In this document: one piece after another, positions 47,344 through 59,109 of the stretch
Layout of the letters: the number at the start of each line of letters is the position of its first letter
Numbering within the stretch: the first letter of the stretch is position 1
Assembly: GCA_028583415.1 (NCBI GenBank)
Contig: CM053275.1
Coordinates: forward strand, 9,363,208 to 9,427,207
Direction of reading: 5' to 3'
Source: Protea cynaroides
Taxonomy: Eukaryota > Streptophyta > Magnoliopsida > Proteales > Proteaceae
Length of the DNA stretch: 64,000 nucleotides
The notes under the pieces: model-generated
What the model saw: only the letters and a program-made list of their open reading frames with translations
Database searches by the model: none
What the model was told of the DNA's origin: nothing
Made by a program: the position numbers and the translations under genes

Positions 47344-49929
47344 ATACTAATGGCAGCTGGTGACACATTCAGAGCAGCTGCTAGTGATCAGCTAGAAGTT
47401 TGGGCTAAAAGAACTGCATGTGATATAGTTGTGGGTGAAGGAGAGAAGGTCAAAGCATCATCAAGTACACAGGAAGATGACGAGTATGACAATTCTGCTA
47501 GAATAAATTCTGCAAAGCTGGGTAGTCTGTAGATTAAATAGCATGGTAATAAAGAGCCATCTAAAATTTGTCTTTGGATAGTTATTGCTCAGGCAGTAAA
47601 AAGAGGAAAACAAGAAGGCTTTGATGTTGTTTTATGTGACACATCTGGACGGATGTATTTTCAATTTGTTATTATATTCTTATTTTGTTCCTTAATTAAC
47701 ATGATTTTAGTTGATTGATTAGTTATGTTTCTTTAGGTCTACACATAAACTACAGCTTAATGGAAGAGTTGATTTCATGCAATAAGGCTGTTGGTAAAGT
47801 CATTCCTGGTGCACCAAATGTAAGCTGAACTTTTGTCAAATATTTTAGAATTTATTTGGACCTGGTGATAGCTACAGCTTACTTGTCCTGTTTATAAGTT
47901 ATTTTAGCGTGGCCCAGACTAATCGAGTCAAGAAAAAGAGAAAAAAAAAAGGGAAACAGAAGGGGAAGAAGAAGAAGAATATCTGGAATTGACATATTTT
48001 GTCCTGCTGTTGTCCAAATGTGGTGCTTTCCTAGACATCATTCCCACATCAAGGTGCCTGGTCACTCTTGTGGCTTGCGTTGGTAGAATAAAAACTAAGT
48101 TCACTCTTCTTATAACCCACAAGCAACAGTGGGGTAGAGTTCATACAGTAGGCTAGCATTTCTAGTTTCTATTTCCAACTGGAACTTTAATGGAGTGTGG
48201 TTTCTGTTGAACAACAGAATTTTGATTGTTTTACTGTCAGGAGTGGAGAGATTGGAAAGAATTATTAGTTTGATTGCCCCCAATTGTAAATCACAATAGG
48301 ATGGATGGATTCCCTTCTTTTCCTCATCAGGGAAATCTCAAATTTTCATCTTGGCAAGGTGTAATGTATTACACATACTACAAAACATATCAACATAGAT
48401 CCAAATTTTCCCCTACCAATACGATAATAACTTGGGAGCAAAATGCTTAACAAAAAAAATTAAAAGGGGGGAAGCAAAATATTCAGTAACTATCAATATG
48501 GGGGGAGGGGGAAGCAAAATATTCAGTAACTATCGATATTAGAATTATCAGTTGTATTGGTATTGATATGATTTATAGAACGTATTATGTGCTACATATA
48601 GATAGTATGAGGCAGAGAAGGCTTGATGTTTCCTTCAAAGATTATCCTTTTTTGTTGTTTTCTTTCATTTTTTGATATTAATATAAAACACTTTGCAGGT
48701 TATAAAATCATCTTTTCTTTTGCTTTTCATTGTTGGTCATCTTGTGGCTGTTTCTGTTCAAGAAAACAGTGTGGATTAATAATTAATATACTTGTACATT
48801 CATTTTATCATTTATGCCAAAATATATGTAATCATTGAATGCTAATTTCTATTTGAAATTGTTTGGTATTTCCATTACGTATGTAGCTGAAGTATAACTC
48901 ACATTATTTATACCTTTCTTTTTCCAATGTGCCTTGAGACAGTGTCATGTAGCTTTAATTTGTTTCCTATTTTCATGCTTATCCACAATATACCTCTTAA
49001 AGTTGACTTAAACTCCCAGTGATATGTGCTTTTTAAACCTTGGCCTTGGAATGTTATAATAATTCTGGGATTCACTATATTTTCATGAGATGCTTCTGGT
49101 TCTCCATGGTTACCACTGGTTTGAAAATGCTGCCACATGGCAGAGAATTTAATGATGTAACATTCCCTATCTGAAATAGCATAATTGCTCATTATCCCTT
49201 TGACATTCAGATATTTGGCTACTCATTCCTGTTACAAGATTGTTTGTAACACAAATTAATAATTTTATTTTTTTCTGTTCACCCTTTTCCTTTACCTTTG
49301 GGTTTGACTATTACGAAGGAGACAATAGTTCTGTATGTAATTTATGTTTTTCCGGATATTTTACTCTGTCCTGTATATTACTTCTTTTAAGTCCGAAGAA
49401 GTAAGTAGTTCATTCTTCTTTGCCTGGCTTTGGCTCCTAGTTAATGCCAGGCGAAAAATTAGAATCATGGGAGGTCCATCAAAGGTCCATGCAATATATC
49501 TTTCATTAAGACAAACTTGCACTGATGAATGTTATTGCTTCTTATAAATTGATGGTTGCAATGTAAATTAAATGATCCAAGAATTCCATTACAGGTGGTT
49601 GGAATCACAGGTTTAATATTGACCAAACTCGATGGTTCTGCTCGAGGTGGTTGTGTGGTATGCTTGAACTCTTAGTGTTTATCTTTCTTCAGCTCAAATT
49701 TCTACTATTACTAGAATTTTCATTTTGAAGGATTTGTTCTTCCACCTGTACCGCACAGTCCTAAAAGAAGATTTTGGTTTCAATTTTTCAGGTCACTGTG
49801 GTGGACGAACTTGGCATCCCCATAAAGTTTGTGGGAGTTGGTGAAGGTTTGGAAGACCTCCAACCATTTGATGCGGAGGCCTTCGTCACTGCCATTTTCT
49901 CTCGAGGTCCTCAAGAAACGCTGTTATAG
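47344..49929 (+). pseudogene. CPFTSY: Chloroplast SRP receptor (cpFtsY) gene fragment
   Basis: cpFtsY is the GTPase receptor that delivers signal-recognition-particle cargo to the thylakoid. Five exon remnants are seen: 47344-47464 (LMAAGDTFRAAASDQLEVWA, through the EGEK region), 47593-47652 (AVKRGKQEGFDVVLCDTSGR, holding the DTSGR switch), 47737-47819 (LHINYSLMEELISCNKAVGK), 49595-49657 (VVGITGLILTKLDGSARGGC, with the TKLDG guanine-binding motif) and 49792-49929 (DELGIPIKFVGVGEGLEDLQ to the stop). Introns are retained. The exon expected between the third and fourth (the LDGTTGLNMLPQA region) is missing, the N-terminal domain and G1 loop are absent, and the donor after DTSGR has lost its GT. 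It is a captured or relic fragment, not a working gene. Confidence 0.88.
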
Positions 49930-50160
49930 ATGTAATAATCGGTGTTTTTAACCAAACCCGTGGTTTGAAACTTTCGCATTCCCTGGCGACGTTTGATAAG
50001 AAACGCCACTAATGATTAAACTATACCGGCGTTTCCATAGAAACGCAGGCACATAGTATTTACACAGGCTATGCAGGCTATGCAGCGTTTGAGGAAACGG
50101 TTATCCATTTTCCGGCGTTTAGAGTAGCTACGCCAACGTTTAAAAATGCCGCTATAAACC
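49930..50160. repeat. Subterminal repeat block rich in GGCGTTT/AAACGCC
   Basis: Contains many inverted motifs (GGCGACGTTTGATAAGAAACG, ACCGGCGTTTCCATAGAAACG, TTCCGGCGTTTAGAG, GCCAACGTTTAAAAATGCCG). Such blocks are typical of CACTA-type subterminal regions. One facing copy is present on the left at 45473. The last part (about 50085-50160) is repeated at 53185-53265. No classical CACTA terminus was found. Confidence 0.55.
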
Positions 50161-51231
50161 TATAGGCCATTTGAATTTTATTAAGTAAAATACATTATTT
50201 TTTCTCCTTAGCTTTGAACTTTGGAAATAACATGCAAAACCTGTCCTTGAAATATCTCTAACTCTTGGCTATCTTTGAAAATCCTGAAAAAAAATATTAA
50301 TGATGAATTTGTTTATTTATTTCTCCTTTTCTCCTTCCAAAAATTTCCTTCCAGAGTCTCTACGTAATCCACTGAAGCATCCAACAGTGTATTTTAAAAA
50401 TCCTTTCCGATTCTTTTATATGGAAAAAGAAATTCAATAGTGAAAATGCTATGCATTCTAGATCAAGAATGCATTCTAAGATTTCAATAATAATGTTTGG
50501 TATACATTTTCATTCTTAGATCACGGAATGTGTTACAGAATATGGCCCATTACCGAGCATGCGTTTTTGTGCATTATGCAGTCTAAGCCTAGAAAAGAAA
50601 TGCCTTGCCCTTAACTCATTTTCATTTTATAATAGGAATATATTCTCCATTCTTAAAATGCATTTCTAAGAATACATTCCAAGAATACATACTAAATGCA
50701 GCCAGAATTTCAGGAACATAAACCCTCATTATTTTCCATAGCCTAAACCTTTTGAACAATCACTCAAAGATATTGCAATGGTCCCACCACATTGAACCTA
50801 ATCCATGGTTTTTAGGTGAGTCGGGCCGAACCACACACGATTCAATGTGTGGACCCACATCCAATTCCAAGTTCCAACATACACAAATCAAAATTAGATT
50901 AACAATTTTTTTTTCTCTCAGAGGCAGTTTTCCATGGTCTAATGCCAACAAAAAAATCTGGAAATTCAGATGTGATCATAGCCGGATACGAATAGGATTT
51001 GAATCGAATCCGAATTTTTGTTATCCATTTACATCCATGGTTGGACCTTCCTCTCCCACCGAACTCACATCTCATGATTCTCTTTTCCATATTCTCTATG
51101 ACCTGTCAAAACTTTAAGAACCCTCAAGAAAATTAGATACTTAATTTTTATTTATTAGATATCTATGAATTGACTAGCTTATGTTCCAGATTATCCGTAT
51201 TCAAATCTGGATACCCTTAAGATATCATGGT
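50161..51231. repeat. 3' flank of gene E
   Basis: Unit flank, no gene. The uninterrupted junction GCCATTTGAATTTTATTAAG at 50167 is the continuation of the flank broken at 39990. It is about 95% identical by eye to 53261-54342 (gene F flank). Confidence 0.75.
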
Positions 51232-51707
51232 TTATGTAGCACAAGAGTTGCAGTTGCAAGCCTTGGGAACTAAAGAACAGGTGCCGAAGGGCTTGTTTGG
51301 GAGTTGGCAATCAAGAGCATAGCAGCAGGGCATGTTGGCGCAGGTCTTGGGATCTCCATTTCGTGCGCAACACTTGCACGACTGGCATGTCTGAAACGGT
51401 GCTAGCCTTCGTCCCCGTCCCCCTTCATTGCTGCCGCCATACTAGTAGATCCGATACTCTGTCGGCTCCACCGGTACTAATAATCCTCCTCCCCTTCCTC
51501 CAGTCGGTATTGCCTCGTTGCGAGAAGATCCTGCATATGGGTGGACTGGAATTTCAGATCCATTAATTTATTTATTAACGTAGGTGCATGGTGGAGACTG
51601 GAAAGGGAGATTGACATACCTGAAGTAGTGCAGACATGGTCAGAGACCAAGAAAACAAGTAGAGCTACTACTTTTCTTATGTTTTGATTGATCATTAATC
51701 TGTCCAT
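51232..51707 (-). pseudogene. Secreted cysteine-rich peptide, copy E, one nonsense codon
   Basis: Exon 1 is at 51620-51707 (MDRLMINQNIRKVVALLVFL and the rest of the signal peptide, five residues shorter than A and C) and exon 2 at 51232-51530. Splice sites are intact (CAG/GTATG and ATGCAG). Joined length is 128 codons. A TAG replaces the residue after RIY (about 51440), where A has Ser and C has Tyr. Beyond it the cysteine domain is undamaged: CQSCKCCARNGDPKTCANMP and CCYALDCQLPNKPFGTCSLV, then PKACNCNSCAT, with all 12 cysteines. This is a recent single-mutation pseudogene, or a natural null allele in this individual. Confidence 0.85.
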
Positions 51708-52109
51708 CTTACACACAATATAAACAGATTGATGGGCTTCTGCTTTTTAGTTTGGTTTTAGTCGATCTTGTGTGTGGATATATATAGTGAATGACAGAGA
51801 AAGAAAGAGACAATATGGTTTTCTATTGATAAACGATAATTAATGATAATATTTTCTTAACTGAAGGAGGTTACAAATAATTTTTAACAGATTTTCAGAT
51901 GTCCCAGTATTTAATAATTTCATTAAATGGTGGAATTCAAGACAAGAATGTAATTTTCCAATTTATCTTTAAATATTAAAAAACTGACCATAGGTCCATA
52001 ACTCAAGTGATAGTCCATGTTTACTTGAAACGGCGCAATCATTAAGGTTCTATTAGTTTCCATGTAAAATAGTGGGACGAGAAAATTTTCTAATATAATA
52101 GGATTTTCA
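51708..52109. repeat. Upstream flank of gene E
   Basis: No gene. The block 51830-52109 matches upstream flanks of A (9700-9830, 10240-10350) and B (32960-33200). Confidence 0.7.
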
Positions 52110-52600
52110 TTATGCAAAAATGTTGTTTGTTCATCGAGCTCAGAACATAGTGGTTACTGGTTCTGCAATGTTTCAGCTCTCTGAAAAGCTTAAACACTGC
52201 AGGCTTTCTCTTCAAAAATGGATTCAAAGTCACTTTGGAAATATCTTTCTTCAGAAACAACTTCTCTTTGAGCTTTCTTGTTTTCAGTCAGGGGTTCTCA
52301 CCATTGGCATTTGGATCATGAAATCAAATCCGAATTCAATTAGATGAAATTCTGTTGGGAGAAAAACTTCACTAGTAGCAAAAATCACAAGTTTCTTAGC
52401 TCAGAGTAGGGGAAGAATTTTTTTCATGCTACTACAATGCAGCGACACTCTCATAAGATAATCTGTTGGTTAAAAATTGATGGGACCTGGACTGAATAAT
52501 AGAATCTTTTGGCTAAAAATTGATGGGACCGGGACTCATAATGCTGGATTGATTGAGAGTACTATTCTTGCTTAATTTCATGATCTGTATCACGAGTAAA
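52110..52600 (+). pseudogene. LINE ORF2 fragment (sister of 33201)
   Basis: Same LINE linker piece as at 33201-33640 (FQLSEKLKHCRLSLQKWIQS, HFGNIFLQKQLLFELSCFQS). The last part (52440-52560) contains a short duplication of a GTTGGTTAAAAATTGATGGGA-like segment. It lies in the same place in the unit, so the LINE inserted before the units were duplicated. Confidence 0.6.
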
Positions 52601-53184
52601 GAATAATTCATTTTTCACCCAAGAAAAAAACAAGAACAAATTCATTGACATATAATTTTCTGTTCCCCCTAGTGCAGCCAATCAATCAACCAATATTTTG
52701 TAGCCTCACTGAATGGCAATTCCTCTAAGAAAATATCTTAGTATATCAAATGTAACAAAAATAGAAACTGGGCCCAAGGCGCGCACTAGTCTCTCCCTTC
52801 CAATTGAGGGACTGAAACGAACAGTAGCAGCACCAATACTAGTTCTAATTGAAGTCAGAGACAAAGCAGCATTAGATCCTCAACAGTGCACACCCAACTA
52901 CACTGCCATGGCATTGTGTCATAGGGGAGACCTGATGCCAAGTTGGTCTCTTGATCTCCCCTCTCAAGATTGAACAAACAATAACCGAAAGTACATACTT
53001 TTTCCCACAGTTACGATCAAACTTCCAGAGAGCATGCTCCAATCGACACCAAAACTTGTCAGAATCCAATCCTTTTTATCCATCAACTGAAGAATCAAAC
53101 AAATACCCTTCCTCAAACGTATAGAAATCGTCTTTTCTATTTCATTGACGACGTTGCCTTTAGCGGCCCATATGCGGCGTTGGA
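52601..53184. other. Non-coding stretch before the unit F duplication
   Basis: No family recognised in the open frame 52713-52973. Bases 53035-53120 match 11990-12090. Confidence 0.4.
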
Positions 53185-54342
53185 GGAAACGGTTATCTAT
53201 TTTCTGGCGATTAGTGTAGCTACGCCAGCGTTTAAAAATGCCGCTATAAACCTATAGGCCATTTGAATTTTTATTAAGTAAAATACAATATTTTTTCTCC
53301 TTACCTTTGAACTTTGGATATAACATGCAAAACCTGTCCTCGAAATATCTCTAATTCTTGGCAATCTTTGAAAATTATGAAAAAAATATTTGATGAATTT
53401 GTTTATTTATTTCTCCCTTTCTTCTTCCAAAAATTTCCTTTCACAGTCTCTACGTAATCCACTGAAGCATCCAATCGTGTATTTTAAAAATCCTTTCCGA
53501 TTCTTTTATGCGGAAAAAAAAATTCAGTAGTGAAATTGCTATGCATTCTAGATCAAGAACGCATTCTAAGATTTCAATAATAATGTTTGGTATACATTTT
53601 CATTCTTAGATCACGGAATGTGTTAAAGAATATGGCCCATTACCGAGCATGCTATTGTGTGCATTATGCAGTCTAAGCCTAGAAAGGAAATACCTTGCCC
53701 TTTAACTCATTTTCATTTTATAATAGGAATGTATTCTCTATTCTTAAAATGCATTTCGAAGAATACATTCCAAGAATACATACTAAATGCAGCCAAAATT
53801 ATTTCATGAACATAAACCCTCATTATTTTCCATAGCCTAAACCTTTTGAACAATCACTCAAAGATATTGCAATGGTCCCACCACATTGAACCTAATCCAT
53901 GGTTTTTAGGTGAGTCGGGCCGAACCACACACGATTCGATGTGTGGACCCACATCCAATTCCAAGTTCCAACATAAACAAATCAAAATTAGATTAACAAT
54001 TTTTTTGTTTTCTCTCAAAGGCAGTTTTCCATGGTCTAATGCCAACAAAAAAATCTGGAAATTCAAATGTGATCATAGCCGGATACTCATAAACGGATAC
54101 GAATAGGATTTGAATCGAATCCGAATTTCTGTTATCCATTTACATCCATGGTCGAACCTTCCTCTCCCACCGAACTCACTTCTCATGATTCTCTTTTCCT
54201 TATTCTCTATGACATGTCAAAACTTTAAGATCCCTCAAGATAATTAGATACTTAATTTTTATTTATTAGATATCTATGAATTGAATAGCTTATGTTCCAG
54301 ATTATCCGTATTCAAATCTGAATACCCTTAAGATATCATGGT
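53185..54342. repeat. 3' flank of gene F, second copy of the 3.1-kb unit
   Basis: Near copy of 50085-51231, starting within the GGCGTTT-rich block. The offset between the copies is about 3.1 kb, so this is a direct tandem duplication that post-dates the cpFtsY-bearing insertion. Confidence 0.8.
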
Positions 54343-54529
54343 TTATGTAGCACAAGAATTGCAGTTGCAAGCCTTGGGAACTAAAGAACAGGTGCCGAAG
54401 GGCTTGTTTGGGAGTTGGCAATCAAGAGCATAGCAGCAGGGCATGTTGGCACAGGTCTTCGGATCTCCATTTCGTGCGCAGCACTTGCACCTCTGGCATG
54501 TCTGAAACGGTGCTAGCATTCGTCCCCGT
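54343..54529 (-). pseudogene. Secreted cysteine-rich peptide, copy F, cut by a gypsy LTR
   Basis: The C-terminal 61 codons are undamaged (RMLAPFQTCQRCKCCARNGD, PKTCANMPCCYALDCQLPNK, PFGTCSLVPKACNCNSCAT with one Arg for Gln/Ser at the linker). The sequence stops at 54529, where the LTR starts TGTAAGACCC. Exon 1 should lie beyond the far end of the inserted element, outside this window. Confidence 0.88.
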
Positions 54530-56893
54530 TGTAAGACCCGCACTCCATAAACCCGGTCTAAACCTTGATTTCATGTCGTAGCAGGTCTTCCGATCATCAC
54601 CGGGCCAGATGGGACGAGCGGATGACAAACAGGTACGAAATCGAATCAAAGACGGTCAAATAAGTGTTATTTTATGTTGACCGGTCGATGGTACCGGTCT
54701 TGGTACTGGTCGACCAGTCAGCTCTGTGCAGCTGGCTACGGAGATCTGGAATTTGATCTCTGCGGGTCCCACTTTCCTAAACCTTAATACATGGACCTTC
54801 CTAATCCTAATAGGGTTACTAAACCCTAATCTTAACCTATATAAACACCTCTAAACCTCCTCAAATCCTTTCCATTATCTCTCACAAACCCTAGAGAGGA
54901 GAAGGAGGTTGGAAATGAGAAGAAGCTAGGAAGAAGAAGGAAGTGCTGCCATTGCCGTTCGACGACGCTCACTTTATGCCAGTCGACGGTAAGTGTTTTA
55001 ATCATTCTTCTTACTCTATGACTCTAGGATAGTTGTATGGGTGGATCAATACCATGCAAAGTAGGTATTGATCTAAAACCCTAATTGGACATTAAACCCT
55101 AATTTGTCGTCAAACCCTAGATTCGAGTTCTAGGATGATTATCATCAAAACTAGACTTGAATGAGTTGGAGATAACTCTAACTCAAAGCTCAGACTTAGA
55201 ATGGATAGAAGAAACCTTGGAAATCCATGGAGATTGATCGACGACAGTCGAAAAACCCAAAGTATGGTCTTCCGGAGACATACCGATCGACTATACCGGT
55301 TGCACCCTATGTGATCGGTATGTTGCCACTGGTACCTTCTGGGGGGCTGGTCTGTGGGGACCAGCTGACCATACCGGTCGCCAGTCTTCCCCACAGAGCT
55401 GCGATCGGTACATGCCACCGATCAGCTCTGTGAGTGTATTTTTGTAACCTCGATGGTTTTCGACCAACGTGAAACCCTAAGAAGATTATTCTAATGAAAC
55501 CCTAATAATATTGTAGGACTTTGTGATATTCCGTTTGGATCTTGCGATGTGGAGCAAGCTATCAAACGAGCGTCAGGTAAGGGTATCTGACCTAAACCCT
55601 AATAATTAATGGACAGTAAATCATTGTTAATAACCCGAATATATATGATGTGATGTTTATGCATATTCACATGCCATCCTTTACTTTCAATTATTATTAT
55701 TGTTCATGCATTGATAGGATGTGATTGTTAGGCATGTGATTGTTTTCGTTAGTGTGTGGAGTGGGGCATGGAGCTTGGGATCATTCCTCACACTGGCACC
55801 TTTTGTAGTATTCTATTTCAACATGCTTGGTACGGGTGGGGCATCAGGGAAAGGTCATGGTACGATGGTCTCCGATGTTGATGTTGGCCTGGCCATGGTT
55901 ATGTGGCATTGTGGTCTCCGATGCCGACGTTGGCTTGTCCACGATGCTTTAGCTCAATCTCTATGTCGTAGGGAGTTATGTTGGGATAGGGTCTATCTGG
56001 GTGTTGTTCTATCCTAGTGTGTTAGTTGCGGATAGGGTATCAGGGGGAGGTGAGGTATTGTGGTCTCCAGCCCGGCCTGCACGCTCTAGCTCTATCTCTG
56101 TGCCGTAGACGGCTGTGTTGGGATAGAGCCTACATTGATGACATATAGGATTGGTTAGTTGCGAGCCCAGTTTGCGAGTCCTGGCCAGTAGGGGCTTAGG
56201 TACTGGTATGGGTAGGGCATCAGGAGAGGTACGGGGATACCTTAGCTCTATCTCTATTCCATGATGGGTGCATGTGGGCCGGTGGTAGTGTGATCTGCTG
56301 TGCGGTGCCACACACTTGTGTATAGAGGTGAGGTGGCCACCAAACCTTTCTATAGCACATTACAAACTTAAACCAGACCACGCATAAAATGATTGTTACT
56401 CATGCATAATATTGTAAAACTGTCTGATTGTCTTACTGAGCTGAGTTGTGGGCTCACCCTTTGTATATATACATGTTTTTTTTAGATGTTGATGCAGGTT
56501 ACATAGTGGACGACTACGTGAACGCTTCGACGTACGGTGGTGTTGCTGCTATGGATGTGCAGGCAGGAGAGGACGAGCATGACGCTTCATGCAAGTGCCC
56601 TTTCTGCGTGTACCTTTGATTTAGTTTTTATTTATTTTTAGTTGAATTAAGTGAATGTAAGGATATTATATTTTATGTTTGGATTTAAATAATTGGATAT
56701 TCTATTTAAATTTATCAATAGATTCTCAGTTCATTTATTTAAAAACTTCCGATGTACTATTTATATTCTGATTGTGGTTTTGTGCAATGGTTTGTATAAG
56801 TGGACACGGTCTATTCGAGATCCTGGTGTGAACCGTTGGTTCAATGACGGTTCACTCACACCATTCTGGTTGGTTCAGAATTGGGGTGTGACA
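54530..56893 (+). repeat. Gypsy 5' LTR
   Basis: 2,364 bp, TG to CA. Contains a TATA-like TATATAAACACC at about 54838 with a downstream leader and several CCGGTCG/CGACCGG motifs. The middle (55740-56330) has three degenerate copies of a unit with GATAGGG, TGGTCTCCGATG and TAGCTC motifs. Non-coding. Confidence 0.85.
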
Positions 56894-56896
56894 ACT

Positions 56897-56908
56897 TGGT
56901 ATCAGAGC
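56897..56908 (+). other. Primer-binding site (initiator tRNA-Met)
   Basis: TGGTATCAGAGC, three bases after the LTR end. Standard for Tekay/Del and many copia elements. Confidence 0.85.
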
Positions 56909-57222
56909 TCTTGGGCTCTGTCCAACAGGCCATATTGCACTTAACTAAGTCGATGAACTGAGTTAGGAAAATTTAAAAATCTTAATACAAACACACCCTA
57001 AGCATTGTTTGATACCTGAGACTGATTAAGAAATAACATAATATACTATATTAAATATGGAATTTAATGATACCCATGCACTAGTTAAGGTGAACCATAA
57101 AGATTTTCATTAAACAGAAAGAGAATATCAAATGTAATAGTGCTACAGGGTATAGTCCACAAACCGGACAGTTACCCTGATACATAAACCTATCAAGAAG
57201 GAAAGGAAAGAAATAACACTCT

Positions 57223-57511
57223 AGCATGGGGTGGGGGGCATAGGAGGAACTGGGTCAGTTGTATCATAATCCCGCTCATAGACGACCTTGAGCCAGTGCA
57301 CCTACTCCTGAGTGACTCTGAGGCTGCGAGCAAGGCGCCCCAAGTCACGGCTCATCTCATGCTGAGCATCCCGAAGCTCCGTGAACATACCTATCACGGT
57401 ATCGGGAGGAGGCTGAGATGGTCCCGTTGCATGTGCTAGGCCCTCCTCACACAAACTCTGAAACAATTGTGATGAAATTGGTTTATCAGTTGGAAGCTCA
57501 GCAGAAAGCAT
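57223..57511 (-). pseudogene. Antisense open frame in the gypsy leader
   Basis: The minus strand reads about 70 codons (QPPPDTVIGMFTELRDAQHE, MSRDLGRLARSLRVTQE), one TAG, then VHWLKVVYERDYDTTDPVPP and MPPTPC before a stop. Composition and continuity past the single stop suggest once-coding sequence. It lies antisense between the primer site and gag. It could be an extra ORF of the element or a captured fragment; I recognise no family. Confidence 0.35.
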
Positions 57512-58535
57512 TCCTGAGCGAGATGTTGAAGATGTTCAGGCCGTCGGGTTATGTTCCCACTGAAGGTACGCCTGAGTCTGGAGGTAATAATACTACACTA
57601 CCGATGCATGGTAGTCCAGGGCCGATGGGCCAAGCACAGAATGTACAACCACCGCACCAGTTCCCATCGTCTTCTACTTATCAGGGAGCCTATCCGTATC
57701 CACCACCATGGTACGGGATGAATACACAGGGACAACACGATCTGAGTCGGGCAGTTGGTAGATTCTTAAAGCTGAAGCCTTCTACATTCATAGGTAAGAC
57801 AGGGAAACCTTTATGACCAGCACAGTGGGTTACAGAAATGGAGAAGAATTTTCGCCTGATGACTTGTACAGAGGATGAGAAGGTACTATTTGCCACTCAT
57901 ATGCTAAAGGAGGATGCGAATGCTTGGTGGAATTCTACACGGGCATATCTGGAGACAAAACATACACAGGTGGATTGGGCAGTGTTCAAGGTAGCCTTCT
58001 TTGATAAATATTTTCCGAAGAGTTTCAGAGACCAGATGGAGAAGGAATTCCTTAATCTGCAGCAGTCTCAGTCGACTGTGGATCCTACCAACAGAGGTAC
58101 GAAGAGTTATTTTTCTTCGCACCGGAAAGAATATAAGAGGAGGAGACCAAGACACGTAGGTTCACCATGGGACTGCGTGGAAGCATCAGAGATCACATAT
58201 TGGGACTGGACAAGAAAATTTATAATGAGGCTGTACGAGTTGCGGGAGTTATAGAATCCAGTCAGAGGGACAGCTTCTTCACTCAGAACAGGGGAGTGAA
58301 GAGACCCGCTACTGACAGGTAGCGGTAACAATAGATCTTTCCGCCCGTACAGGGCTCAGTACACTACAGGGCCTGCAAGGAACAATACGACACCACCTGT
58401 GCCACAGTTCGCTTGACACAACCCGAATATCAAATGTTATAACTGCCAGCAACCAGGTCATGTTGCAAGGAACTGCACTCTACCTAGGAAACAACCTCCC
58501 CAACAAGGAAAAGTATTTGCGGTCACCACCGAGGA
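57418..58535 (+). pseudogene. Gypsy gag
   Basis: Capsid (Retrotrans_gag) blocks: AQWVTEMEKNFRLMTCTEDE, VLFATHMLKEDANAWWNSTR, VDWAVFKVAFFDKYFPKSFR and QMEKEFLNLQQ. The zinc knuckle is CYNCQQPGHVARNC at about 58438-58480. A TGA interrupts before PAQW (about 57814), a frameshift follows the QQ run near 58095, and another stop occurs before HNPNIKC. It is inactive. Confidence 0.85.
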
Positions 58536-58589
58536 GGCAGCCGCATCACCTGATGTGGTCATTGGTACGACTCTATCCCTTACTATTTA

Positions 58590-58841
58590 GCTTACTAATT
58601 CATTGTGTGTATGAGCATGTAGGATTAAGGGGCAATAAAATTTCAGAAATTGTAAATGTAGCTGGTATACCTGCCAGAGTACTCTTTGACTCTGGGGCCA
58701 CGCACTCCTTTGTTTCTTTTTCCTTTGGAAAGCGAATGGAGTTACCGATCAAGCACTTGAACCCAAGCTTGATAGTTCGCTCTCCGCTAGGAGTCGAAGT
58801 GGCTTTGACTGAATATTATGGGCCGTGTACAGTTTGTATAG
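58590..58841 (+). pseudogene. Gypsy aspartic protease, 3' end cut
   Basis: VAGIPARVLFDSGATHSFVS contains the retropepsin active-site DSGAT motif, followed by KRMELPIKHLNPSLIVRSPL. The frame is lost at 58841 at the Ogre-type LTR. It is in a different frame from gag. Confidence 0.85.
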
Positions 58842-59109
58842 TGTAAGCACCCCATTTTTGCCACCCTCGGCATAAGTGAACCAATATGGCAAGTTTTTGA
58901 CCCTTAACCCAAAAATTTGTGATTTTTCACTGATTCCCACAGCAGGGTCATGGGCTATTATCTACATAGATGCATAGGTCATAGAATTATCTTCGAAACG
59001 AGACCAGAATTGCTCAATTCCGGTATCAAATGAGGAAGATACGACCATTTTAGTCGGATGATACATATAAGGGAGGTTTCTGAAATTATTATAAATAATC
59101 CCAGGGGCC

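Larger units (their letters stand above)
54530..58841 (+). mobile_element. Ty3/gypsy element (Tekay/Del-like), 5' part
   Basis: 5' LTR 54530-56893 (TGTAAGACCC to GGTGTGACA, 2,364 bp), then the primer-binding site TGGTATCAGAGC (56897-56908), complementary to initiator tRNA-Met. Gag and the start of protease follow to 58841, where an Ogre-type LTR interrupts it. Integrase, RT and the 3' LTR must lie outside the window. The likely 5-bp target CCCGT precedes the LTR; its partner is not visible. Confidence 0.88.

Noticed and set aside
50752..51117. 121-codon frame repeated at 53846
   Set aside because: It is non-coding flank shared by duplicated units; the paralogue differs by frame-changing indels.
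56897..56908. tRNA gene
   Set aside because: Only a 12-base tRNA 3'-end complement is present, as expected for a primer-binding site; the same holds at 63684 and 30211.
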